NCBI RefSeq assembly: GCF_002127325.2
Contig: NC_035448.2
Location: 126,020,561 to 126,084,560 of the forward strand
Origin: Helianthus annuus
Taxonomy: Eukaryota; Streptophyta; Magnoliopsida; Asterales; Asteraceae
Direction: 5' to 3'
DNA: 64,000 nt
Shown: piece after piece, positions 11,597 to 21,928 of the stretch
How positions within the stretch are numbered: position 1 is the first letter of the stretch
Layout of the letters: every line of letters starts with the position of its first letter
Notes under the pieces: generated by a model
What the model was told of the DNA's origin: nothing
The model's database searches: none
What the model saw: only the letters and a program-made list of their open reading frames with translations
Program-made: the position numbers and the translations under genes

Positions 11597-11618
11597 TTTT
11601 ATAGAAAGTATATATAGA
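11597..11618 (-). repeat. Inverted copy of the Helitron 5' terminus
   Basis: Read on the minus strand this matches the first 24 bases of the element at 10651 apart from a 2-base indel. It faces the element's own 5' end about 950 bp away. It could mark a nested Helitron in the opposite orientation, or a terminal inverted pair bounding a small element at 10651-11618. Confidence 0.6.
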
Positions 11619-11793
11619 TTCCTGCAATATTGTGAAAAGTCAGATGTAGTACAACTGTTCTGTTTCGCCCTTTGCATGTTAGAGTTTTTATAGACACTGA
11701 AATTTTAGAATATTTTAAGATGCATGTTTATATTATTAAAATGAGCTATTACAGAACTGAAAAATACAAATTTAAAGAAATATTTATAAAGGA

Positions 11794-12147
11794 TTACACG
11801 CTAGAGTTAACACTTGCTAGGATTTCATAAACTCTGGCCTTTCTCCATGTGATTTCATGTTCTCTTTTGAATTTCAGGTAAGTTAGCATGTTGCAGATTT
11901 TCTGATCCTGTTTTAGAAGTTGTGTCAGAAACTCCTCTGCATTCTTCTGGAACTCTGAAGGAGGAGAGTGGAGGACTTCATCGAGCAATGCTATGCTGTT
12001 CCTGGTTTTGTTGTAATTAGTATCATTTATTATGTCGACTTTTCTGTTTAGTTCTTCGTCTGTTCTTTGTTCTTTGAGTGACCAAATGGAGAATTGTGTT
12101 TTAACATTGCTGGTGTCTGACCAGTGGTAGAAGCTCAAGTTTGCCAT
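11794..12147 (-). CDS. Small helical protein of unknown function (117 aa)
   Basis: I do not recognise this protein. An upstream in-frame ATG exists at 12240, but a TATA box (CTATAAAAG on the minus strand) lies immediately before it. The ATG at 12147, about 98 bp downstream of the TATA box and starting MANLSFYHWSD, is therefore the better start. The sequence is rich in Lys, Glu, Gln, Asn and Leu, with predicted helical stretches such as FLTQLLKQDQKICNMLTYLK. It has no signal peptide, membrane segment or zinc-finger pattern. It is head-to-head with the 12584-12913 gene, with 436 bp between the starts and a TATA box on each side. It is Helitron cargo, so it may be a captured gene or an element gene. 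Coding status rests on the open frame plus promoter layout. Confidence 0.5.
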   Translation of the reverse strand: MANLSFYHWSDTSNVKTQFSIWSLKEQRTDEELNRKVDIINDTNYNKTRNSIALLDEVLHSPPSEFQKNAEEFLTQLLKQDQKICNMLTYLKFKREHEITWRKARVYEILASVNSSV

Positions 12148-12244
12148 GTAGATTTTTTGTTGGTTTCTGATTTGGAACAATTTTTGACAGAAAATGATTT
12201 GTAGGACAATTTGTTGATGTTTTGAATCAAAAGTAATCATCGGT

Positions 12245-12499
12245 CTTTTATAGAGTTTAAAAACGCGTCTACATGGTAAATCAAGAGGTTAATTGTAATT
12301 GTGATAATCTGCTTTAGTTCTTTGAACTTCGAAATTTTGTCCCTTGGGTTTCTTGGTATTTAATTTTACAGTTTTCCCATAAAAGATGGAGTTTGGAAAG
12401 GTGTTTGCATTAAAAGATTACTGTTTTAAAATATACATTAATTAATATATTTATATTAAATGTACACGTTTTCATAATACCAAATTTCAGTATATAAAC
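12245..12499. promoter_or_regulatory. Divergent promoter with two TATA boxes
   Basis: CTATAAAAG on the minus strand (12245-12253) faces the 11794-12147 gene. GTATATAAAC on the plus strand (12490-12499) faces the 12584-12913 gene, with its ATG 85 bp downstream. The symmetry (98 and 85 bp from TATA to ATG) suggests one shared bidirectional control region. Confidence 0.5.
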
Positions 12500-12583
12500 T
12501 CATAGTCATTTCACCTGTTATTCATCACGTTTCATACGAAGATATCATAATTTCAGGAAAGTCGAGTAAGATAGTTTATTCAA

Positions 12584-12913
12584 ATGGCATCATTCACAAA
12601 TGCAAAATCAGATGATTTCAAGCAGCGTTTTATCAGGCAAATCGAGGAACAAGTGTATGAAGATAGGGCTACTCTTCAAGAGTTGAAGAGATGTTTTGAT
12701 GGATTGCAAGTTGGCCTGTTCACTAGAGAGCAGGTTTCCAGAGATCTTATGCGGATGCCTTCAACCTCTGTTCGTGAGCTTTGTGTTGTCAGTAATATAG
12801 AGTGCAGTGATAGAGACGTGGAGTTCATGGCGATGTTGAAGGACATACATCGAGAGGTTCAGCAATCGATGGAGTTGACGCTAAAGTTTCTTAATTCTTG
12901 CTGTTATTGTTAG
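12584..12913 (+). CDS. Small helical protein of unknown function (109 aa)
   Basis: I do not recognise this protein. It starts MASFTNAKSDDF at an ATG in context AAATGGC, 85 bp downstream of a TATA box, and ends NSCCYC before TAG. Most of the chain looks helical and charged (for example FIRQIEEQVYEDRATLQELK), with a short Cys-rich tail. No membrane segment or known motif is visible. It is divergent from the 117-residue gene, and similar size and charge could indicate a partner pair, though I see no clear sequence similarity between them. An AT-rich 3' region with several AATAAA-like signals follows (about 12980-12995). It is Helitron cargo. Confidence 0.5.
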   Translation: MASFTNAKSDDFKQRFIRQIEEQVYEDRATLQELKRCFDGLQVGLFTREQVSRDLMRMPSTSVRELCVVSNIECSDRDVEFMAMLKDIHREVQQSMELTLKFLNSCCYC

Positions 12914-13199
12914 ATGTGAAAATTAATATTGTTCAGTATTTGATGTTATTATTATTATTGGAGTTTTAGTTTTAATGTTATGAATAAATGAATAAATTTT
13001 AGATTATTTTCATCTTGAATTGTGTTTGAACATGTTGTGTTTTGTTTTTAGTTATTTAGTGTTTGAGTAAGATTTAGATTATGTTCATGTTGAATTGTGT
13101 TTGAACATCTGTTTGGTAAGTCAACAGAGGTTTAATAGTATGAAGGGTTGGTTTGATAGTGAACAAATGATAAAAAAATAAAACAAATGTTTAGAATTT

Positions 13200-14250
13200 G
13201 ATCAGAAATAGCAGTTTTTTGAAGAATTTGTGCTCCTGCAAATTACAGAGAGTCAATACTTCGAGTTGTAAAAGGTCTGTTGTAGTTAAAGTTTGGCAAA
13301 AGAGAACATTTGCTGATGATGAAACAACTGTGTATTCTAACGACTGTTGATACTAACAGTGGTATATTATATAACATCTGCTGTAAGTATTATTATATAA
13401 TTTTGTTTATCAATAACAGTTTTTTTGGAAGAATTTACGGTATATTTTGGTGTTATAAAATTTGTGTTGTAGCTAAAGTCTGACAAAAGAGAACATCTGC
13501 TGATAAATAAATGTTTGAAGATGTAAAGGTCTACTATGGGTCAACAGATGTGTACGAACAACAGATGATATTCAATCTGAAAATGCTTAACAGAGGATTT
13601 GATACTAACAGTGGTTGGGCTAATGATGAATAAGTATTATTATATAACGTCTACTATAAGTATTATTATATAATTTTTTTATCAACAACAATTTATTGAA
13701 AGGATTTACCGCATATAATAATGTTATAAAAGGTGTGTTGTAGCTAAAGTTACACAAAAGAGAGCATCTGCTGATGAATAAGTATTATTATATAACGTAT
13801 GCTATAAGTATTATTATATAATATTTTTATCAACAACAATTTTTTGGAAGGATTTACCGTATATTTTTGTGTTATAAAAGGTGTGTTGTAGCTAAAGTCT
13901 GACAAAAGAGAGCATCTGCTGATGAATAAATGTCTGAAGATGCAAAGGTCTGCTATGGGTAAATAGTGGTTGGGCTAATGATGAATAAGTATTATTATAT
14001 AACGTCTGCTATAAGTATTATTATATAATTTTTTTATCAACAACAATTTTTTGGAAGGATTTACTGTATATTTTTGTGTTATACAAGGTGTGTTGTAGCT
14101 AAAGTCTGACAAAAGAGAGCATCTGCTGATGAATAAATGTCTAAAGATGCAAAGGTTTGCTATGGGTCAACAGATGTTAACGAACAACAAATGATATTCA
14201 ATCTTAAAAATGCTTAACACAGGATTTGATACTAACAGTGGTTGGGCTAA
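13200..14250 (+). repeat. Tandem repeat zone inside the Helitron
   Basis: About five imperfect copies, of variable length (roughly 150-260 bp), share the phrases 'agtattattatataa', 'ggaaggatttaccgtatat', 'gtgttgtagctaaagt' and 'gagcatctgctgatgaata'. Copies recur at about 13205, 13385, 13630, 13785 and 13985. Unequal lengths reflect internal deletions. Short words CAACAGATG, ACTGTTG and AACAGAGG are scattered through it and on to about 14580. Such arrays are common inside Helitrons. Confidence 0.75.
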
Positions 14251-14660
14251 TAACAGATGTTAGAATGACGACTGTTGAGTTACACCGATTGAAAAAAAAA
14301 CTATTTTTGAAACTTCTGCTTGCCTAAAAATACATCCACTGTTAAAGATTACCGTCTGTTGTCATAATTTCTGTTTATCCTAATGACTGTTGATTTACTA
14401 AACTGCTGACTGTCATCCATTATGAGAACAGAGGTTCTGACGTCGGCAAATGTTAGTTAAAAATAAAACAACTGCTGAAAGTTATCATCTGTTCTCATAA
14501 CTTCTATTTATCTAACGACTGTTTGACTCACACTGTTCCCAACGACCAACAGAGGTTTCCAAACAACTGTCATCGGTTGGCACAAGAGAGCTTCTCACGT
14601 GGACAGATCTTAGCCATCAAATATTTGTAATTACTGCCACGTCAGCATTCACTTCTTCTC

Positions 14661-14672
14661 TCTATATAAAAG
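14661..14672 (+). promoter_or_regulatory. TATA box of the long Helitron frame
   Basis: TCTATATAAAAG lies 142 bp upstream of the ATG at 14803, with a CT-rich and A-rich leader between them. It looks like a good plant core promoter, so this frame was probably once transcribed on its own. Confidence 0.6.
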
Positions 14673-14802
14673 CCGTTCCATCCCTAAATCGAGGTTCTAC
14701 CACTGAGTCTCAAATTCAAAATTCTCAAAAACAGTTTCCAACATATTAAAAACCCTCCAATTTAAATCCTGTTTCATCCCCAAATCACCTTCTTTTCCGA
14801 TC

Positions 14803-17784
14803 ATGTCTCTGAACATCAAAAACCCTCACAACTACCTCCCCATCTTCGAGAAAACTAGCAAAAATACCAGCTATCACTCAATAATTGATCTTTTAACGTC
14901 ATCGAAATACAAATCAATTCTTACTGCTGATGCTCCGGTTCATAAAGAAACACTCCGACAATTTTGGTTTAATGCTGAAATAGAGGCTGAAGATAATAAT
15001 CCAGTTGCCATCACATCTAAGGTCAGGGAAAGTGTGGTACGAATTTCTCCCTTTACAATTTCCACTACATTTGAATTGGACGACTTGGCAGGTAAGAACA
15101 AGTTTGAAAAATTTGAACTTTATACAGAGTTCATTGAAAGAGGGTATGATGCACAATTAAAGGAAGTTACTATCTACAAACGAAACTTCCCTCCACCAAT
15201 GAAATTTTTGTTTCATACTCTTTTAATTTGTCTCTCAGCCAAGACCAACGCATTTAATGAGATACCTTTGAACATTCAGTATTTGGGTTATGCTATTTTA
15301 ACAAAATCTGATTATAATTTATCAAAAGCACTATTTTCTGATTTGTTGAATAATGTGAAAAATGTTAAAAAATTCAAAAAAGGTGTTCGGAGGAATGCTT
15401 TTTTGTTGTATCCAAGACTTCTAAGCTTCTACCTACGAAAACAAGTGTCACAAACAGATTTTGAACAAGGTGTAGCTTTTCAAATAAATAGTCTTACAAG
15501 TAAAACTTTTACTAAACTTATGGATAAAGAGTCAAAAGTTTCAACAACTGAAACAAAGGGAGATGAGCCTCTTTTAGATGCGTCTGCATCAGTTGCTCAA
15601 ACTTCTGTTGTTGAGCGAACTGCTCATGCTGATCATGACACCACAACCGGTATTGTGAAACACACACTAGGAAAACGCAAAAAGAAATTTATCACATCCA
15701 AAAAGTCTATCAAAAATAAACAAAATAAAAAGGTTCCTCTGGAAGATGAGATCCCAGAGGTTAATGCAGTGACAACACAAATGTCACTTGAAACCACTGC
15801 TGCTACTTCTTCACAGTTATTGGAAAGATCTCAACCCATCCAAACTCCTCATGTATCGTCACAAAAGGATCATGTTGTAAGTACAGGGACACCACAACAT
15901 GAAGTAGAGCTTTCATATGAAAGTATGTTTAAAAGTCCCTCTCCCAGGGCAATCACTCTTTCTACACCACGACCCTCGGCTCAAGTTCCATTAACAATAT
16001 TACCTCTGTTAGAAGCAATTGAATATCAGAAAGAAAACAGTTCCTCTAATGCACACATTACTGATAGAAGATCGCAACAAATGACTACGTCTGAACCAAT
16101 TAAATCTTCTATTCTACAAACAGTTGAGGAGGTTATCTCCGTTGAGTATTACGAAACTCTTGGTGGTAGTTTAAGTGGAGCAGCGACTACAACTGTTGAA
16201 CCTATTGGTGATTAGTTGGACAGTGGTTACATCATTAAGACTCCTTTGAAGGCAACTACTGATGAGGTTACAACTGTAATCTCTGCTTCACTGGGAAGTC
16301 CCCAGAACGAAGAAAAAGGCGCATCTGTTTCTGATGATATGGAGACTTCTCCTATTATCAAAATAAAAACAATCACTACAGGTGGCAATTCAGATGATCC
16401 TATTAAAGTAGGTGATGAATTTACTTATAAGGATTTGACGGTTAGAATGTCTAACATTGAAACAGATGTTGCTGAAATGAAAGAATTGATTAAGCAGATG
16501 ATAGAGCTTTTTAAAAGTCAACCTAGCAGACAGGAAATTGCCAATGAGCTTTGGAATTCTATGCAACCCATCTTTCAAGTTCAGAGGAATTTGGCTGAAA
16601 GTAACCGCAATTTCAGTTTGGAATTTATTAGAAATTTGGTTGATGCCAGGTGTAAAGACACACAAGCAGACATTATGAACATTAAGGAACATCTGTTGGA
16701 ACTTACTGGTTCCACTTCTACATCAGTCTTTGAGAAAGATGATGATGATAATGATGCCAAAAAGGGCGAGAAAGATTCATTGACAAAGTTGCCACCTGAT
16801 TCAAAAGCTAATCCTACAGAAATTGTATTGCCTGCTCAACCTAAATCCCAACCTTCTCCAAAAAAAACACTACAAAAGAAGGAGAAAATACCTTCCACGC
16901 CATCATCACCCATTTTGTCAATAGATGTTGGGAACACAAAAGTATCATCAAATGTTTACTAAAAAGCTGCTGAGACGCCAGTTGTTTCAGCAGAAGTTTC
17001 TCAAACATCTGCCATGATCATTTTTGCTACACCAACCACAATCCAAGCACCTCCAACGTCACAAAGATTTCCCATACATTCATCTTCACTACCAAAACAT
17101 TCTCCTTCACCAGAAATCATCTCCACACATAAGAGAAAAACTCATATCGATAGAATCACAAAAATGAACAATGATCCTCTGATAAAGCCAACTTAATCTA
17201 ATTGGAAGAAAGTCAAAACAGTGGATTCAGATGAGGTATTGAAGTTTAAAAGAATGAGAGCAGAGCTTGTGGCTGCTGATTATGGTCCAGTTAGATCCAT
17301 TGCCAGATGGTCTAAACTGAAAATTGTTGAGACCTACAAAAAGCTGGAAGAAGATAGAGCTGAACATTCAAATGTTCTTCAAAAGTCAGTTTATCCTACA
17401 ACTGCTGCTCTGTCTCCAAAAATCGGTACTCCAAAAAACCTTCTCTCATCATCTGATTTGTCTGAATCAATTGTAAATTTAGTTAGCAGACCACGATCAC
17501 CAAACTCATCTTCAATAATTCTTTGCCGAAGAAAACCAACTGATCGAAAAATATTAAAGTGGAAGTCATGTTCAAAAACCCAAGTATTGACTTTGATCAG
17601 ATCAGATGGTAGTGTTGAAGAGATTAAAATGGATAGTGCATATAATCTGAATGCACACGATCTCCAAGATTTGTTGGACCTTCAACTGGAGAGGGATGAT
17701 GAAGAAGATATGTTCTCCCTGGACTTTGAACTACAATTCAAAGGACAAATTAGGGAGATGTTGATGAGAAATAAAAATCAGTAA
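14803..17784 (+). pseudogene. Long gag-like/retroelement-associated frame with three in-frame stops
   Basis: One reading frame of 994 codons (counting the stops) runs from ATG 14803 to TAA 17782-17784. It is interrupted only by TAG 16213-16215, TAA 16960-16962 and TAA 17194-17196; all four segments are in the same frame and no frameshift is needed. The N-terminal region (residues about 45-210) has the layout FWFNAEIE...MKFLFHTLLICLSAK...FLLYPRLLSFYL. This resembles, from memory, a retroelement-associated ORF abundant in Asteraceae genomes. The middle (about 230-480) is low-complexity Ser/Thr/Lys-rich. The next segment contains a possible coiled coil (NIETDVAEMKELIKQMIELF), and the last segment has an acidic tail. 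The stops look like CAA/CAG or GAA to stop changes, consistent with decay of methylated DNA. Function unknown; possibly captured by the Helitron. Confidence 0.6.
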
Positions 17785-18251
17785 TAAAGAAGGGTTTTCA
17801 TATATCTGTTGTATAGGGAGATTGTTGAATCAGCATCTGTTACATTGTTTGCAGTAGTATGTTTAACCAGATCACAACATGTAGCGAAGGACATCTTGCT
17901 GCATAACAAATTCTTGAATGAGGTTTGATGTGTGTTGTTTAGGCAGGTGATCGTATGTTCTTAGTTAATGTTTGTTAAAGTTAAGTTATATTTGAATTTT
18001 ATTAAGTTTGTTAGACATCTTTCATATGTACTCTTTTTTGAATAAGAGAATTGAAATAATCATATGTAACTGATGAATTTTATTAAGTTTGTTAGACATC
18101 CTTTAGACATCTTTTATTAAGTTTGTTAAATATCTTTTATATTTACTTATAGTTGTCTTTTAGCTATAATAGATAACATGTTTTGCTACAATATCTTTAC
18201 ACATATCTATATGTTCTGTCAATATGTGTTATGCATGGTTTTCTAAGAAAC

Positions 18252-18283
18252 GACCCGTGTTTGCACATGGGTCTTACCGCTAG
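18252..18283 (+). other. Helitron 3' terminus (hairpin plus CTAG)
   Basis: Stem GACCCGTG pairs with CACATGGGTC around a TTTG loop with one bulge, followed by TTACCG and CTAG, then the host T. This is the canonical replication-termination signal of Helitrons. Confidence 0.8.
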
Positions 18284-18418
18284 TAATCTATAAGAAGAGA
18301 TTAGAAGCTGATGTAAAACTACATATATGTCCTCCATTAAGGTATGCCACTTGTACAAGCTGATGTCATAAATACGTTTTATTTTTTTATTTTTTTATGT
18401 GTCCCATTCACCACTTGT

Positions 18419-20855
18419 AGGAGGGAATTTTAAAAAGTGCATTGGAAGATGAAATGGGCATTTAATTCATCTGTGAGAAGTAATCATATCTCAACTCTCT
18501 CTTTCTTCTTCACTCTTTCTTCTCATTTCAATATATCTCAGCTGATTCTAGGGTTTATCAGCCGATTCCGTCATTGAATCACCATCTTTGTCACTCGGAT
18601 CGATGAAGATGATTTTGTCATCCGAGGCTACGATGGCGAGATCTGGCGGCTCCGATTGGGATCATGACGGTGACTCGGTTTGTACTTTAGATTGTCACAG
18701 TGATATATCGATCTAAAACTTCTGATAAGGTAAATCGAATTTGTTTTTGTAGATTTATATTTTAAATTTTTCTTTTTTGATTTTGATGTGGCCATGGTTG
18801 AAGCTTTTTGTTTCAGTATCTATGGTGATGATGGGGAGCACAGACTCGCCGCCGTCCGCCTTTGTGTTGTTCCGTGTTCGTCTTGGAACCCTTTAGGGTT
18901 TCAGGACGGTGGTTGATGATGGTGGCTTTGGTTTCAATTGGTAGTGGTCCGTGGCTTGGTTATGATGACTTAAAAAATTTTACACACAATTCATGACCAT
19001 GGCTTGGCAAGAATAGTGGAAGGCAAGTTTAAACCTGCAACCCTTCTTGCAGCCATGGTTTGTGAAAGTTCTGAACCATAGAAAGCACAGACCTCAAATC
19101 TATGAACTTCATAGATTCATCCATCCAGGTGATTGAACATCTCATGAACTTCATAATAATTCGTCCATCCAGGTAATTGATTTACATTATCCCCTTTTGA
19201 GTTTCAGTATGATGGTACATTGTTCTTAATTTTGAGTGTTTTTAGTTTTTTTAGATTTTGGGCGTTTTTGATCGGGTGAAAGTTTGATGAAATTGGGATT
19301 GTAATCTTGTAGTGGAACTATGGAATGAGATTTCATGGGTTTGAATTCGAAAATTTCGGTGGTATGTTTATTACCAGATTTTGTAATGGATGTATAGGGT
19401 TGTTTAATTAGGTTTTGTGTTTATGATCATTAACCTAAATGGATTCTCAATCGTTCTAAAAGTTGAAGATGCACCATACGCTCTGTACCATTGTTGACAT
19501 CTCGACAGATATATGTTTTGTTTTCATTAACACGTTTATTTTACATATGAGAGCTTAAATTATAATTGTTAATTTTGTTCATGACAGCGCAATGCTCATG
19601 TGAAGAAGGGTTTCCAATTATGGGAAGAAATGTTGATTTCTGCAAGTTGAACTCTTCTTACTAGATCTCAGGTTATTTAATATCGTTATTTATATCTATA
19701 TTTATATAATCTATAATAAAAGTTTAGAAGATGACCTCACATTGTTCATGGTCATGTCGTAAATCTGAATTAATCGATGTTTGGTTGATGATGATGGGAT
19801 CGATGTCACCTAAGGGATATTCATCAAAACGACATCAGCTTCTCATCTCTTATTATAGATTATTGTATAGATTATAGATGTTCGGTTGATGGTTTTGAGA
19901 TCGGTGGTGTTGGTGAAAGAAGAAGCTGTTGAAGTTTGTAAGGAATCAGGCGCGATTTTGTTCAATTTTGTTCGAATGGAATTCAGTTTTTGACATGATT
20001 AGAACTGATTAAGTCAATTATGTAACAGTTTAAACTCAGGATTCTGTAATTTTGTTGTGATTTGGTTGATTTTGGTTGAAATTTATTTATTGCACGTGGT
20101 GTTTTAACTTACTTTGAATTTTGCTTTATTTAAAAGCTTTATTTTGAGGTTGAATTTAATGTTTTAGCTAATTAGAACTGTCCACTTTTGTATAAATTAA
20201 TTACCTTTTTGTGATAATTTGCTTAATTTTAGAAATTGGGGTTCTAATTTGGGGATTTGTTTATGTATCAGGTGCAAATGTTAACTGGCCTCTATCAGGT
20301 ACACGATCTTTCTTTTAATATTGCTGATGAAATTTGTTGATTTTTAAATCTGCTTGATTTGTTTATGTATCAGGTGCAGATTTTAACCGTCAAGCTGGTG
20401 AAGTTCAGGTATGTTTACTACCAGATTTTGTAATGGATGCATAGGGTTGTTTAATTAGGTTATGTGTTTATAATCATTAACCTAAATGGATTCTCAATCG
20501 TTTTAAAAATTGAAGATGCACCATACGCTCTGTATCGTTGTCGACATCTTGACAAATATATGTTTCGTTTTGATTGTGAGTTCACGGTTAACAATAATTA
20601 AATGAGTTCCTGTCTACTTCAATAAGACTACAACAGTATAATGCAATGTCAAGTCACACAACCAGTGATATGTTTGGTATTACATTAACACGTTTATTTG
20701 TACATATAAGATCTTAAATTATAATTTTTAATTTTTAGATATGAGATCTTACATTAACAAGTGTGAAGAAGAAAGAGAGAGTTGAGATATGATTACTTCT
20801 CTCAGGTGCATTAAATGCCCATTTCATCTCCCCATGCATTTCAAAATTCCCTCCT
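18419..20855. repeat. Inverted repeat bounding a Helitron-derived patchwork
   Basis: About 95 bases at 18419-18513 recur inverted at 20762-20855, including the phrases GGAGGGAATTTT and CTCTCTCTTTCTTCTTCA. A third partial copy in the second orientation lies at about 21747-21800. The phrase GATGAAGATGATTTTGTCAT recurs at 18602 and 21841. TCTATA-starting termini at 18288 and near 19714 suggest several small Helitron-like units. No gene with a believable full frame is present between 18284 and 21501. Confidence 0.65.
19360..20740 (+). repeat. Direct repeat pair (about 230 bp unit)
   Basis: The segment at about 19360-19590, with phrases ACCAGATTTTGTAATGGATG and GATGCACCATACGCTCTGTA, recurs at about 20407-20740. 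In the second copy an insert of roughly 110 bp follows 'ttttgattgtgag'. Both copies are in the same orientation, indicating a segmental duplication or two related elements. Confidence 0.75.
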
Positions 20856-20860
20856 AAAAA

Positions 20861-20893
20861 TATCTATATCTATATCTATATCTATATCTATAT
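20861..20893 (+). repeat. TATCTA microsatellite
   Basis: About five tandem TATCTA units. It lies next to the inverted-repeat arm ending at 20855 and resembles the TCTATA-rich Helitron starts. Confidence 0.85.
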
Positions 20894-21501
20894 TAATCTG
20901 ATTTAATTCTAAAATCGGTTGATGATGATGAGATTGATGTCACCTAAGGCATATTCAGTCAATGATGTTGATGAGATCCTTCTCACCTGAGACTAAAACT
21001 ATGGTGTTTTTCTTGTCCTTTCAAGATGAGGCTATGATGATTTCGTAGATCTGTGTAAAAACTGAATGAAGATAGCATTATGGAATGGCAAGGTTGTAGG
21101 ATGGCAGTTGTTCATGCAACCTCTCTTGCAGCCATGGTGTTGTCATCTTTATGCACAATCTGAGCTTAGCATTCTGACAATACAAATGTTTTGCAAGTTC
21201 ACCATGAATGACCTTTACCCAAGCTGTGTTGTTGATTAAGGTTGTGAAAAGGGATCGTGTATAATCGTTGTCACATTTATACAAGAAAATGTAGTTTATA
21301 TTGTCAGAATGCCTATTTAGGTGTATCTAAGGACGCCGGTAAGTTTTCCATTTTTTGCGAAGTAGATCGGTCATATAAATTGACGTTTGGTCCCGATTCC
21401 TGTGTTTTGTTTTACATGTGGTTGTGTCGCTATGGTGGTTTTACCAACAGATCTTGCAGAATTAGACCCACTTCATGTGATGTTGCTACCGAGGCACTGT
21501 T

Positions 21502-21688
21502 ATTATACACAATATTATTTATATTAAAATGGATTTATGACATCAGCATGGACAATGTGACATATTTTAGAGGTTGACACGTAAGGAAAGTGAGTTCATT
21601 TTGCATACGTGTCAACGTTTGGGATATGCAACATTGTCCATGTTGATGTCATAAATCCGATTTAATCTAAATAATATTGTATATAATG
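21502..21688. mobile_element. Hairpin MITE, about 187 bp
   Basis: The two halves are inverted copies: 21502-21558 pairs with about 21626-21688 (phrases ACAATATTATTT, GGATTTATGACATCAGCATG). The centre pairs through GTTGACACGT and ACGTGTCAAC. It has no coding capacity. The exact ends and target duplication were not resolved, so the superfamily is open. Confidence 0.65.
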
Positions 21689-21928
21689 ATTTTCTAAAGT
21701 GCATTTTTCTTGTCCTTTCAAGATGAGGCTCTCTTGATTTTGTAGATTAATGTGTGAAGAAGAAAGAGAGAGATGGAGATTTGATTACTTCTCACAGGTG
21801 CATTTATATAACAAACAACTTGAACGTCTCTACTCAGATCGATGAAGATGATTTTGTCATCTGAGGCTATGATGTCCATGCTGGCCTGTTGTTGCAACAT
21901 ATATAAACCACCGTTGCCGGCTGTCCTT

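Larger units (their letters stand above)
10651..18283 (+). mobile_element. Helitron-like element carrying three gene-like frames
   Basis: The 5' end is TCTATATC, preceded by A. The 3' end is a hairpin (GACCC...GGGTC) followed after six bases by CTAG, and the next base is T. TC start, hairpin, CTAG end and insertion between A and T are the Helitron hallmarks, and no target duplication is expected. No Rep/helicase frame is present, so it is non-autonomous. Cargo: a divergent pair of small ORFs (11794-12147 and 12584-12913), a tandem-repeat zone (13200-14250) and a TATA-driven long frame with three stops (14803-17784). The 5' end is less certain than the 3' end because similar TCTATA phrases recur nearby; the true unit could be shorter or composite. 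Confidence 0.65.
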
